NCBI GenBank assembly: GCA_032207245.1
Contig: CM063510.1
Span: 50,822,078-50,886,077, forward strand
Length of the DNA stretch: 64,000 nucleotides
Source of the DNA: Pardosa pseudoannulata
Taxonomy: Eukaryota; Arthropoda; Arachnida; Araneae; Lycosidae
Direction: 5' to 3'
This document shows, one piece after another, positions 28,412-39,861 of the stretch; positions within the stretch are counted from its first letter, which is position 1; the number at the start of each line of letters is the position of its first letter. A model generated the notes under the pieces. It worked only from the letters and a program-made list of their open reading frames with translations, was not told where the DNA came from and ran no database searches. The position numbers were made by a program, and so were the translations under genes.

Positions 28412-28689
28412 TGCAAACTGCAAAAAGGACAAAAACAGCTAAAAAATGTATGATATCTTTATAACCAACGAGACTAAGTCATCTTTTGCAACTTGTACTC
28501 GTTTGATTATTGAACATTTAGATTTCTAAAATTTTTAAAACAAACATAGATTTAAAGATCGCTTTTAAGATTAGAACAACGGGATGAGTCAATTTGATCC
28601 AAAATCTATTTTGAGCCCAAATTTCTCAAAAAGTTAATAACAAAATTAAACAAATTTCTTGACTTCTCCTAATTTCATACCCATAAAAA
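28412..28689. other. Spacer before Tc1 remnant
   Basis: Probably includes the 3' non-coding end of the minus-strand Tc1 element that follows. I could not match an inverted repeat pair. Confidence 0.3.
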
Positions 28690-29430
28690 TCTATGAAAAT
28701 ATCATGTTGGAGAATCTGTGCACATGCGAAAAATTGTTACGAGTGTGGCCTTCTCTGTTTTTGATAACGGCTGTCACACGACGAGGCATAGATATAACAA
28801 GTTTCTGGAAACGTTCCAAGTGAATGGTTTGCCATATAGTTGCTAAATCTGTTCGTTATTTAGTAAGGTTCGTAGGTGCTGTGTGATGGCAGTTCACGTC
28901 TTGTTCCAAAACATCACAATCGTGCTCAACCAACCAGCTAGTGGCCAAACGCGACTTGTAAGAGGTACAGTTGTTTTGCCCTTACCATTCGGATAACAGA
29001 ATATCATAAATGGATGGAGGGGATCATCTAGCTACTCTATGTACCGAATTCCATTGAGGGAGGTTAGAACACGCACCAAAGATCCCAAACAGCACCACGA
29101 AAAAGCACCCCAGACCATGATTGAGCCACCATGCTCTTGTACAGTTTCAACTTCTCATGCAGGATCCATGGCTTCATGAGCCTGACGCCATATTCTCAGG
29201 CTCCTGTCTGCGTTAATTTGTCGGAATCAATACTCACCATTCCATACTCCTCGTTTCCAGTCCTCTACACTCCAGTCTCTGTGATATATATTTCTTTATA
29301 CCAAACACTAGAATCAAGAATGTATTTAGTACAATAAATACGTTGAAGCCATTCTGTTAGTGGTCTGCGGTTTAATATAAGGCATTCAGCATGTTCTACA
29401 CAGTATATCATTAGTAATCCTCACCAATTT
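28690..29430 (-). pseudogene. Tc1-like transposase remnant (second lineage)
   Basis: On the minus strand, reading from about 29430 down to 28690 across frames, Tc1 transposase blocks appear in order: RRPLTEWLQRIY, RDWSVEDWKRGVW, LRIWRQAHEAMDP, GGSIMVWGAFSW (about 29135-29100), YIE...DPLHPFM, then a region replacing the usual QQDN block, ATIWQTIH-like sequence and MPRRVTAVIKN (about 28775-28745). The first catalytic SDE motif has become NGEY-stop, and the second-Asp block is lost, so it is inactive. Block order is that of IS630/Tc1 transposases of about 340 residues; the family call rests on remembered motifs. It differs from the remnant at 1430 in these blocks and is a separate lineage. Termini were not found. 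Confidence 0.85.
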
Positions 29431-32070
29431 TCTTTGATTTAAACCGAAGATTAAAATTTTCTTTTTTACAGTATTCAGTTTCGTATCATATCTTGTCATT
29501 TTTGAGATGCAGTTCACAAAAGACTTTTATTGGTGATTTTGAAAGTTGAAATATTTACCATTCCACTTGTACCAATTTACTTTCAACAACTTACTGGTAT
29601 AGATTTATTTCTTGAAGATAACATAGAACTGAACCCACTTTCCCATACAAGGAACTGAAGAAAACGTTTCTGACACTATATTTCATATTATTCTGAAATG
29701 TGTTTGTGCCCCATACAATGTCTTCAATTTTGTCCTACTGATAGAGAACCCCTTGTATATCCCAATGTATATATGATTAATTTCTTTCAATATTTAATCA
29801 AAATAGTTAATTTTAAATTTTCATATTAATAAAATATTTAATCATAGCTTCCCAAAACAAAGCGAGGAATCGATTAAAATATTGAACAAATTAAATTATA
29901 TTTTTTCATTCCCTAATATGTAAAATTAAAAATAATACTATATAAAGTTAATTTCAGTATATAAAGGATTTATGTGCATTCATTCATATGTAAAATCAAT
30001 CATATGGTTTTATATTAATTTCCTTAATAAAAGTAAGTTTAAAAAATGTTATTTTTTTCACAAGAAGCAAAATTAAGTTTAATATAGTTCATAAATTCTT
30101 CAAATTGATCCTTGAAAAGGAATAAATCATTGGCTTTATGTACAAAAATCTGAAATAATTATATTTTATTAACTACAAAACTTAAGATCATCACAACAAA
30201 TTAGTTTACTTATCATTTATTTGACACTATTTATCATATTTCTACTAAATATATAAGATAGTAAAGAAAATAAGCTCAGAACATATATTGATTAAAAAGA
30301 CAATTTTAATTTATCTCCTTGGTTTATATATTTAGATATATTCACTTCGATATAATCTCCATTTTAATGTAATGATTTTATAATGCAGTTTTAGTAATAA
30401 TTAAAATGTTATCTATAGTTATGGGTATGCTTTATCACATTATTATGTGTATGGAACATTATACTTTTACAAATTATCTTCAATATTAAAATTTTATTTG
30501 ACTGAGGTCGATTATGTTATATTAGGTACACTTACATTAAGAACATGGTGACGAAATAGTTAACGTATAATGTTTTAACGAAATTATTGCCGTTATATTT
30601 TTTCTACTACCACTGATTAAAATAATATAGTCTAAATGTATATATATTTATGTGTGCATAAACAATAGAGTAGTAGATTGTATGAAAGACAATAAAATAT
30701 TGAAAAAATATTTTAATCAGAAATTATATAATTATTTTACTAAAACTTTTTGTACAAAATGACAAAATATAATTTAGTCAATGTTAATAAATTATTTTTA
30801 ATACACTAATATATATGGACTAATAATAATATGGAAAGATTCATAGATATATAAATGTGTTGATTTTAAGAAATAAATAAAAAGGAAACGTTAATGCTAA
30901 ATATGAATTCTTTGCATACAGTCCGTCATATATATTGATCAGAAAATTTTTAATTTTCCAATATTGTAAAGTACCCTATGAGGCACTTAAAACATTTTTT
31001 TTGCTGATAATTATCTGGTACAAACTCAATAATTTGAATAATTTGTTTATCTTCATATTCCTCCCGATACTGCGAATGCAGTTTAGAATCATGTTGAATT
31101 CATTTAGAAAGATAGTTCAAAGTTTTCTTAGCTAAGTCAAAATTATAGTTAAGTTCTTCCCAATTATTTTTGCTACATCAATTAATGAAAGTAAAGAAAT
31201 GAAGTTACAATTTCCATTACACCCTAAAGATAGAATATCTGTTAATTCTCATTGGTCCAAAAATTAATCGATGATTAAATTTAAAATTAACACATATGTA
31301 CCTAATTTATTATTTATTACAAATATAAAAGAAAATTATTTAAGTAATATTTCAGGTCAGTGATACAAGGTATGAAAATAATGCAGACAATATTTAAATA
31401 ATTTAAAATTAGAAATGATTAAATGAGATGGTTAAAAGAATGACTTCATAATGCTAGAAAAAGTGTTATTTTTACCTATTAATTATTTGATAAATTTAAT
31501 CGCCTGCTCTTAACCAGGAAAATAGGTCTTAAAATAATGGCATTAAACTCTCGAAAAGGGGAGAACGAATGAATTTCGAACGTTTTAAAGACGACAGTAT
31601 TTTCTGGTGTGATATGAAGCATGTTTATACCAATTTATTTTAGAATCAGATAGTTTAAGTGAAGATGAACTTTACTCGCTTTGAATTTTGCTAATCCTAA
31701 CTCATCAAGAATCCAATATGAATGGCTCTATCGATTCCAGGTCCAATCGCTGCATAAATACGAGGACAGACGTATAGATAACTTAGGCTATTATTATATA
31801 TGGGATTACAAATATTTAAGTTTTGTCGATTGAAGTTAATTACGTTAATTACATATGTTCAGCTTTAATTTCAAAATTTGGAACTAGGAAGAATATAAAA
31901 TTAAGCAATGTTTTGCATAAAATCCTTATTTAATGATCCGTAAAATAATTCCTTGATTTTATTAATTCTAGTAATTTTGGACCTGTAAATTTGGAAAAGA
32001 CTGTTAACTTTGACTTTCTTTTTTTTTTTCGTTTTAAAATTGGCAATATATACATATACATATCTACATA
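29431..32070. other. AT-rich non-coding DNA, no gene seen
   Basis: A 66-codon frame at 30935-31135 and a 60-codon minus frame at 31901-32083 are AT-driven and unsupported. Nothing else is recognisable. Confidence 0.6.
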
Positions 32071-32084
32071 TACCGAACAGCAAT

Positions 32085-32292
32085 TACATTATGACCACTC
32101 TATTCATAACATGCAGGATCACCTTTTCCCCGACAGCACTCGGTGGAGCATTAATTCCAAAAGGTGCTGATGGGTAGTCTCAGGTGACTGGTACCAAACA
32201 CTCACCATGTGGTCTTTCAATTCTCGTACATTGTGAGGGGATAGCGTGGCAGTACGAATTTGGTTTTCCGGGTAGGATCACAAATTCTGTAT
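32085..32292 (-). pseudogene. C-terminal fragment of split Tc1 transposase
   Basis: The minus strand reads RELKDHMVSVWYQSPETTHQ then HLLELMLHRVLSG, matching the C-terminal block of Tc1 transposases downstream of the DDE triad. It ends close to the terminal repeat at 32071. Its N-terminal partner lies 2.8 kb away at 35098-35909, separated by the nested element. Confidence 0.8.
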
Positions 32293-33021
32293 GGGTTATT
32301 CCATGTGAAATCAACACAATTTTAGAACAAATTCTACCTGACCCCCTCCAATTTTGATTAAATTTGGTATAGTAAGTGACTTCATGGTAATAAAGAAAAT
32401 CCCCAAACCTTATGTTCAAATAATAATTGGTTTAGGAGTTATAAGGTTTTAAAGTTGCCAGATTTGTCTAAAAAATACACTATCGGCATACCTTTAAATT
32501 ACACTTGCTACTCACCTAATTAAGCTAGAGATATGTGCAAGGTGTTATTTTAAACCTTTTTTAATGGGCTTTCATATGATATACAACACATGATGACTTG
32601 AAATTTTTTTTAAAAATTTAAATTTAAATTAAAATTGAAAATTTAAATTTCTCAAAAAGCCAAGTTTTAAAAATTTTGAAAAAAATCTCAAAAATTGCTC
32701 ATATTATTGTTAATTAATCCTCAAAGTTTCATGTTGGGATCATAATGGGATCACAAGCTACAAAAGTTTTTTGTTTGATATATTTACTATTGCAATAACG
32801 AAAATGAGAACATGCATTCATTACTTTTAATCTAACTCATCTGTATAGGATGGCATTAATGTTTACACACTACCTTATCGACATATACTCTAGTAAATAG
32901 TACATTTAACATTTGTGAAGATTTTAGAATGAAGAAAAATCATTAAAGTGCATTACTTTTGATGGATGGTGTTACATATTTAGTTGAAACTGATAGAAAG
33001 CTTTATGTGTTTTGAAAATTT
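32293..33021 (+). repeat. Left arm of long terminal inverted repeat
   Basis: Pairs with 34377-35097. It contains TACCTGACCCCCTCCAATTT, an AT-rich self-complementary block around 32600-32660, and ends at CTTTATGTGTTTTGAAAATT. Confidence 0.9.
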
Positions 33022-33155
33022 GTGACATAGTACATTGGGATTATAATGGGATCACAAGCTATAAAATACCAAATTAGCTTCCATTAACACATGGAAAAAT
33101 TAACACATACAAGGACTGCCTTGCTATGATGATTTGTAATCCAGCCTCAGTCAGC

Positions 33156-34110
33156 TGCAACATGGGAGAGTGTACATCATGTTCTGGGACTACATAATTA
33201 AAAACCATACTTGGTGAAACATTTGATGAAGATATGGTGGAAAAGGTCATTTTCAATCAATGGATTTCTGTTGATAGGAGCTCTTTAGAAACAATACAAA
33301 AGTCAGCATCAGAATTTATTGACTTATTTTGTGAGAAAATGTCTGTATTAGTTTATCATTACTTTGTGGTGAAACAACAAAATTCATTTATAAACAATAT
33401 AAAAGGAAATTTAAAAGATTCAGAGTTTGTAGTTCTTGATTTTGCTGAAAATTACTTATTTGTTATACAGGATGAGGCCCATAGCTGCCACTGGACTAAT
33501 GTTCAATCCACAACTCACCCACTTGTTGTATATTACAAAGGAAAGTTTGGAATTGACCACTTTACATACATTGTAATTTAAGACTGTTTGGAGCCCAATA
33601 CAGTAGCAGTTTACTGTTTTCAAAAGAAGCTTATTACTTTTTTTAAGACAGAATTTTAAAAAAAGTGCAAGGAAAATATTTTATTTCTCAGATAGGTCAT
33701 CTGCACAATATATAAATAAGAAAAACTTTGCCAATTTATTCTTACATAAGGAAGATTTTGGCATTGAGGCAGAATGGCATTTTTGGACAACAGCTCATGG
33801 TAAAGGACCTTGTGATGGGGTAGGAGGTACACTCAAGAATTAGAGGCTTGAGCAAGCCTACAACGACCATACAAAAATCAAATACTTACACCACAACAAC
33901 TTTTTAACTGGCCACAGGAAAACATCACAGGAATACATTTTGTTTTTCAACCCAAGAAGAACATATTTCTACAGCTATATTTCTAGATAACCAATTTAAA
34001 AATGCTATTGCAATTCCTGGGACTCAGAAATATGCTTTTATACCCACAGAATCAAAAGTCTTTGACAAGACATTTTCCTTTCACAAGATTTATTGATGCA
34101 AACTGAGATA
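33156..34110 (+). pseudogene. Decayed transposase-like ORF of the long-TIR element
   Basis: The plus strand shows a Cys-rich start CNMGECTSCSGTT (33156 onward), a stop, then a 115-codon frame (33234-33581) with FNQWISVDRSSLETI, LDFAENYLFVIQDEA, CHWTNVQSTTHPLVVYYK and a stop after YIVI. Downstream blocks in other frames include SDRSSAQYINKKNFANLF, HKEDFGIEAEWHFWTTAHGK, PCDGVGGTLK (about 33815-33835), LTPQQLFNW-like sequence and IPGTQKY...IPTESKVFDK to about 34110. I recall this motif series (an LDFAENY ... QDEAQ ... HWN block followed by FSDG ... NF and HGK ... CDGVGG) from repeated uncharacterised proteins in arthropods and Hydra. A DDE-type nuclease role is inferred, with acidic residues in LDFAEN and CDG as candidates. 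Stops and frameshifts make it non-functional. Confidence 0.7.
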
Positions 34111-34376
34111 GCATCACAATAAAAGTTTCTATTTGCTGATAAAAATGACTATATTACTGCTGTTTATAATTGAAATTGGTGGCTTACATTTATGTTAAGA
34201 GAAAGGAGAGAAAAACTCTGAAGAGGTAAAAGTGACATTCCTTCACTCATCTGGACCATCACCATCTTTTTTTATATCTATATAAGCCAGATGTACTATG
34301 GATTCCGATTTCCGATGTTATGTGTAAGATGGATCCTTTAACTCCAACAGGACCAATGTATATTCTTTCTGAAGTA

Positions 34377-35097
34377 GAAATTCTCAAAACACATAAAGCT
34401 TTCTACCAGTTTCAACTAAATAAGTAGCACCATCCATCAAAAGTAATGCACTTTAATAATTTTTCTTCATTCTAAAATCTTCACAAATGTTAAATATACT
34501 ATTTACTAGAGTATATGTCGATAAGGTAGTGTGTAAACATTAATGCCATCCTATACAGATGAGTTAGATTAAAAGTAATGAATGCATGTTCTCATTTTCG
34601 TTATTGCAATAGTAAATATATCAAACAAAAAACTTTTGTAGCTTGTGATCCCATTATGATCCCAACATGAAACTTTGAGGATTAATTAACAATAATATGA
34701 GCAATTTTTGAGATTTTTTTCAAAATTTTTAAAACTTGGTTTTTTGAGAAATTTAAATTTTAAATTTTAATTTAAATTTAAATTTTTTAAAAAATTTTCA
34801 AGTCATCATGTGTTGTATATCATATGAAAGCCCATTAAGAAAGGTTTAAAATAACACCTTGCACATATCTCTAGCTTAATTACGTGAGTAGCAAGTGTAA
34901 TTTAAAGGTATGCCGATAGTGTACTTTTTAGACAAATCTGACAACTTTAAAGCCTTATAACTCCCAAACCAATTATTATTTGAACATAAGATTTGGGGAT
35001 TTTCTTTATTATCATGAAGTCACTTACTATACCAAATTTAATCAAAATTGGAGGGGGTCAGGTAGAAACCTTGTGTTGATTTGGTATGGAATTACCC
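34377..35097 (-). repeat. Right arm of long terminal inverted repeat
   Basis: Reverse complement of 32293-33021, including AAACACATAAAGCTTTCTA at its inner edge and GGAGGGGGTCAGGTAGAAAC near its outer edge. An 8-9 base gap relative to the left arm lies near the terminus. Confidence 0.9.
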
Positions 35098-35909
35098 GTA
35101 TTGGATTAATATTAGGTGAATTTGGAGGCCAAGAAATGTCTTAAAAGTCACTGGCATTTTGCTCAAAACCCTCCCTGACGATTGGACTTTAAGACATGAT
35201 GCATTATCCTGCTGGTAAACACCACCCTCCTACTTGAAATAATCTTGTCATGAACGGGTGAATCGGATCTGCAACGATGTTCACACATCGCACAGATGTC
35301 AGGGATTTTTGTATGGGGATTATGGGTCCTAGTGTACTGCATGAAAACATTGCTCATACCATAATACACCCGCCACCGACTAGTCTTCTTCCAATTGTAC
35401 ATTCGGGAGCCAGGATTTACTTTGGAAATTGGAGTATTCTCACACGCCTGTCGATATGATGGACCGAATACATGATTCGTCGGACCATGCAATTATCTTC
35501 CATTCTTCTAAAGTCTAATTGCGATGTTTCTTCTCCCGCTGCAGCCGCAGCAGGCGATGATGTGCCGTCAGTGCGGGGGCATGCTTCGGTTACCGTCTGC
35601 GTCGGCCTATACGCAGCAATGCATCCTACAGAGTGTCTGGAGAAACATTGCCTGGGTTGATATTGTTGTATCTCTTCTTCAACGAACAACCCTTAGCAAT
35701 CTTTGCTCTTTTCTAGAATCATTGCGTCGTGGAGGAAACAGGGGTTGCATGAGCCTTTTTGTTTCACCATCCATGTCGCACTTTCGATATGTGCTCACAA
35801 CGTCTACTTTGGAAAGGCCCACCGAAAGCACCGTTCTGATATTGATGTTCTCAGTCGCCGGGCCGTAACGATTTTTATCGGAGACCGATAAATCAGCTAC
35901 TTTTCCCAT
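35098..35909 (-). pseudogene. N-terminal and catalytic part of split Tc1 transposase
   Basis: Minus strand from ATG at 35909: MGKVADLSVSDKNRIVTARR, then TSISE, VDVVSTYRKC.MDGETKR (helix-turn-helix DNA-binding region), a Gln-rich middle in another frame, IAWSDES (first catalytic Asp, about 35495), GCIMVW-like sequence, GVYQQDNASCLK (second Asp, about 35205) and WPPNSPNINPI ending at the nested element (about 35100). The normal SPDLNPIE is SPNINPIR here, so the Asp of SPD and the catalytic Glu have both changed. Several frameshifts and stops are present. The protein continues in the fragment at 32085-32292. Confidence 0.85.
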
Positions 35910-36054
35910 TATGTTGTTAATCACGATAATTTTGGTAGAACAATGCATATCCACTTATATACTCCAACATTAGCCGCTCACTCGCAATGGTTTGTTCCTA
36001 TGCGAGCCCATTGTCATAAATGAAGGGTGATCTAATTTGATAATCCCCGGTGTA

Positions 36055-36802
36055 TATATATACGAAAAACCTCAATAGTACACACTTCGTATTAGGAAAT
36101 CTTCTAATTTTACAAACATTTTCTCCAATTTTCACTCGAAATATATAGTTTTTTATGTATTAATGTCTAAATAATTAGCAATCCTAATAGTGACTAGCAA
36201 ATTTAAGCAATATTGTTATATCATGAATACCTTCATGCAAAATATAGTACACATTATTTATGCACTGTTTATTCTATATTAAATACTTAGGAAATATTTT
36301 CCACTAAGTTAAAAATGATGTTGATCCATATTTAGGATGTTGGAAAATATTAGAGACAATATCATAACAGTTTATTAGAACTAACTCTATTGTGTTGTCA
36401 ATATCTTCTGACTGACTACAAACAAACATGGTGAGGTTGGGCCTTGCGTTACATTGACAAAATTAATAATACGTGATGTGAAAGAAAGACAAATATTTTT
36501 CACTGTTTTTCTTTATTGAAAAATACATCTGTGGCAAATAACAGCATGAATTCTCAGAAGCTCTCTTCTGAATCTTTGAAAATAGAAATAAATTTTAATT
36601 TTTTTATTTTTATTTAAATAATATTTCACTGTTCTTTTATATAGAATCACTTATATACACAAAAGAAATTAAATGTTATCAACACTTTGTTTATAAACTT
36701 CATATAAGGGACACATATAAAAAGAGGACAAAACTGTCGTTCCCAAAGAATTTTCTATTTATTTAGCTGCACTCACGCACACAGACACACACACATATAT
36801 AT
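36055..36802. other. AT-rich spacer, no gene seen
   Basis: Nothing recognisable until a short CA/AT microsatellite at about 36777-36803, which is the target of the LTR insertion. Confidence 0.6.
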
Positions 36803-36806
36803 ACGT
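36803..36806 (+). repeat. Target site duplication ACGT, left
   Basis: Identical to 37819-37822, immediately outside the LTR ends. Confidence 0.8.
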
Positions 36807-37210
36807 TGTAACGATCCATTACATGACCCTAAAGAAAAAGGAGCCAGAAGGTGACCTTTCACCGTGGCCACTTACGATTAGCGGCAAGGTAGAAACGGGT
36901 GGTCTAAGATACCCGTGGATACTTAATTGAAAACTGTTCGTGTGCTTGAGCCAGCGAGTCTAGGGTTTTAGTGAGGCTGTTGAATGGAAAGACTCTATGA
37001 AAAGTTTAAAAAATAATTACAGTGCACATTGTCGTCCATTAGCGGTAGCGAAAAAGGCAATTAAGTTGTTTGGGTCGGCTGATCTGAAGACGACATTTCG
37101 GCCACATATAGAAACGAAACAGCTGATCCAGGCGGGAGGTGACCGCAAGATTGCATCATCCTGGTTCTGGAAGTTTCCCGAAGAATCGCGTAAGGGGAAC
37201 CTGGTGCCGC

Positions 37211-37218
37211 TATAAAAG
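37211..37218 (+). promoter_or_regulatory. TATA box of the LTR
   Basis: TATAAAAG preceded by GGTGCCGC, about 405 bp into the LTR, sets the likely U3/R border some 25-30 bases downstream. Confidence 0.65.
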
Positions 37219-37736
37219 AAGAGTGCTAAAGGAGGCTTTTTCTTCTTGAGGCTTCTTCCTGATAGATCCTTTGTAGCTTGAGAAGAACCGTATCTCAACT
37301 TCTGGAGTTTGCTTTATTAGAGACCGCCAGAGTCTCTATTGCTAAGAAGTCGACCTTCGACTTGGGAATTCCATTCCCGTTATTTTGCTAATTTTCTTTT
37401 TCCTTCGTGCATAGAAGTAGGTAGCCGAGAGTGACCTTTGCTCTAAATTTGGATCGACTTGCATCCCGAGTTTTCCTTCACGAACCCCAGCGTGATACGC
37501 ACTCTGAACTTTCGAACCTTGGTGTGAAAGCCGACTGTGCTAATCGTCAGCCCGGAGGTGATAATGTCAGCTTTTATTACCGGCACCAGCGTTTATTCCA
37601 GTGATTAGAAACCCTAGCCATACTGTATCCGGTATCCCACGCATCCTTACTGTGTGAATGTCATCTCAACACCAGATCTCAGAATATTTAGAAATCTACT
37701 AAATCTGTACATAGCTGTACATAGTTTATTCGTCCG

Positions 37737-37742
37737 AATAAA
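37737..37742 (+). terminator. LTR polyadenylation signal
   Basis: AATAAA about 76 bp before the LTR end, placed as expected at the end of R. Confidence 0.6.
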
Positions 37743-37818
37743 AGATTTAATCTAGATTAAACTGTTTTTTAGCCTGTTTCATTGACGGCTTCGCCTACCA
37801 TATCTCCAGTACTTTACA

Positions 37819-37931
<113 letters not shown>

Positions 37932-38005
37932 ATCCATTTTTTATAACACTCCTGCACAATGAATGTAGTCAGGCTTCATATTTAAGAGAACTTAGAAGTC
38001 TAATT

Positions 38006-38280
38006 TTAAAATTTTATTTCAGAGCGGCAACACCACACATCTATCCTTCTGGCCAATATACAATCAAAAGCCACAGAGTTCACTCTGCTCTGACACAAGT
38101 AAACCCAAGAGAGCTGACAACAAGAATTTTCCCACAACAAAAACAGCTTAATAAGCGAATTAACTGCAATATCAGCAAAACGCGAAATCATGTTTTGCCA
38201 CCAGCTTGAAAACTGCTCTATAGACAGAAAGTGTATAGTTTTATAACAGAAAGGAATGTTAAGTGGAAAATACTCCATTG
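38006..38280. other. Unrecognised island, open on both strands
   Basis: A 90-codon minus frame (MEYFPLNIPFCYKTIHFLSI...) overlaps shorter plus frames preceded by an acceptor-like TTTTATTTCAG. Composition is above the local background. It could be a decayed repeat or part of an exon; no family was recognised. Confidence 0.2.
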
Positions 38281-38378
38281 ATTAAACCGTTTAGAGGCTG
38301 GTAAAGATATTTAAATGAATTAAAATTGGAGAGAGGAGGCTTTTGAAGAAATATTAAAGTTAAATATTATTGATATAT

Positions 38379-38381
<3 letters not shown>

Positions 38382-38447
<66 letters not shown>
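38382..38447. repeat. (AT)n microsatellite
   Basis: About 33 AT units. Confidence 0.97.
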
Positions 38448-38450
<3 letters not shown>

Positions 38451-39470
38451 GCATCAAGTTATGTATCATGCTTAAGTACAAATGTATGTATGTATAATAT
38501 GTGATGCAAATGTGATGTAAAGCTATTTACTTTGACAATAGGCTGTCAATGCTTATTTATTTTCAGAATCTGCGTGAAAATGTAACTTGTCATTTGAAAT
38601 ATAATTATATAAATGTACTTAAAACTGCCAGGAACTATTGCAATTACTTTTACTTTTCCTATTTTCCTTCGGTGTTTGAAACTTATAAACGGTGAATTCT
38701 CATAATAAAGGCAACCAATTCGTTAATGGTGAAAAAAACGTGTGTTATGCAATTATTTAAAGTAGTGGTATTTTAGTGCGAAAAAGTTTTAATCACATTA
38801 CATTTGGACCTTTTTTGGGGCCCATTTTAAATTTGTATGTACACAGTGTTTGATGAAATTCAATAGAACTTGTAAAATTATTAATAAATACAAATAGGAA
38901 CAATACACAAAATCTGCCAATGAATACCATAAACAATCATTAACATATGAGCTATGCAAATAAATATTATTTCACTGACTTCCAGTAAACATATACTTTT
39001 TATGACGCAGCAAATTACATTCTAAGTTCATAAAGTAATATAGTAATTTAAATGTCATTAGCTACGGTACACCCTTCTAGTTATTTTCCACTTTTGCAAT
39101 AGATAATAGTATGTACTTCCGGTTCAAATGAAGATTAATTTTTTTATGAATACTTTTTAAGCTGCTTAAAATTACTCTATACCCTCTGATAATTTAATTC
39201 ACTACATTTTAATAGTCCTAAACACCTGTTCACTAATTACTTTCATGAAATTATTACTATAAAAAAATGTTGACAGCTTTTGGAGACACTTATGAAGGGA
39301 TTTCTGTGCGTTTTTCTTTTCACGCCTAGAGTTTTAAGTTAGCTTCCTATAACTCCTCCTAAATAAGTGATAAATAAATGAATAGTCGTTTACGCATTTA
39401 TAATGATAAGAATTATTATATTACTGGCCTACTAAATCAACAGAACATAAGACTTTTTACTAACTTCCTC
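38448..39470. other. AT-rich spacer, no gene seen
   Basis: No frame or element supported. Confidence 0.6.
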
Positions 39471-39474
39471 ACTC

Positions 39475-39530
39475 ACACGCACACACACACACATATGTGT
39501 GTGTGTGTGTTAGAGAGAGAGAGAGAGATA
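39475..39530. repeat. (CA)n-CATATG-(TG)n palindrome with (GA)n tail
   Basis: CA units pass through CATATG into TG units, giving a perfect spacerless palindrome with 15-bp arms (39480-39494 and 39495-39509). A GA run follows at 39512-39529. The palindrome could extrude as a hairpin or cruciform. Confidence 0.9.
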
Positions 39531-39861
39531 GTGAGTATGTAAGTGATGTGGTAGCATCGAATTCTAATACTAGTATTTGATACAGTTATGGAACTTTATA
39601 AAGAAAGGTGCTTTTACTTTCAATAGTGTATGCAATGTGTAAAAGTCTGAATTTTTAAAGAAATTAATGTTATTGATTAATTGGTAACCTTCTTTTAGAA
39701 ATTTTATTGAAATGGAAACTTTTCACAGATTATGCTTGCAGATTTACAAACTATCTAAAAATGCATATAAATTACTTTTCCCCAAAAATATGCGCATTTC
39801 ACACTATAAGCATAGCAATAATTATCACACATATATAAATTCCCTATATACATTTATACAG
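39531..39861. other. AT-rich spacer
   Basis: Nothing recognisable. The upstream half of a 95-codon frame (39712-39999) lies here but its composition is background-like. Confidence 0.5.

Larger units (their letters stand above)
32293..35097. mobile_element. DNA transposon with about 725-bp terminal inverted repeats
   Basis: A 2,805-bp element starts GGGTTATTCCATGTGAAATC and ends with the inverted equivalent, TTGGTATGGAATTACCC. Arms of about 729 bp (left) and 721 bp (right) align throughout with scattered substitutions and small indels. The direct tetranucleotide GTAT flanks both sides (32289-32292 and 35098-35101), consistent with a 4-bp target duplication. The core (33022-34376) holds a decayed coding region on the + strand. 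Both arms carry the sequence TTGGGATCATAATGGGATC, and a near-identical copy lies just inside the left arm at 33035. The combination of GGG terminus, 4-bp duplication and the coding motifs suggests a Sola-type or related superfamily, but this is a hypothesis from memory only. Confidence 0.9.
32071..36054 (-). mobile_element. Tc1-like transposon, split by a nested long-TIR element
   Basis: The left end, TACCGAACAGCAATTACATT continuing into ATGACCACTC, is the inverted form of the 3' terminal repeat of the remnant at 1430-2057. The right end near 36005-36054 (TGTCATAAATG ... CCCCGGTGTA) is a degraded counterpart. Removing 32293-35097 and one GTAT copy rejoins the Tc1 sequence, and the transposase then reads on the minus strand from N-terminus (right part) to C-terminus (left part). 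The reconstructed element is about 1.18 kb, somewhat shorter than a full Tc1 element, so small deletions are likely. Confidence 0.85.
36807..37818. mobile_element. Solo LTR of an LTR retrotransposon
   Basis: A 1,012-bp block begins TGTAACGATCC and ends AGTACTTTACA. It therefore has the canonical TG...CA ends with a short TGTAA/TTACA inverted repeat, and a perfect 4-bp ACGT duplication on both sides. It contains a TATA box (37211) and a polyadenylation signal (37737) in the order expected for U3-R-U5 on the + strand. No gag or pol lies on either side, so it is a solo LTR formed by recombination between two LTRs. A 4-bp duplication fits Ty3/Gypsy-type elements, but the class cannot be fixed without the internal region. 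Open frames inside (for example 36997-37215) are not genes. Confidence 0.88.

Noticed and set aside
35277..35891. Several plus-strand frames of 60-114 codons
   Set aside because: Shadows of the minus-strand Tc1 transposase remnant, as shown by the transposase blocks on the minus strand.
36997..37298. 72- and 93-codon frames on opposite strands
   Set aside because: Both lie inside the solo LTR and overlap its TATA box; no known protein motif.
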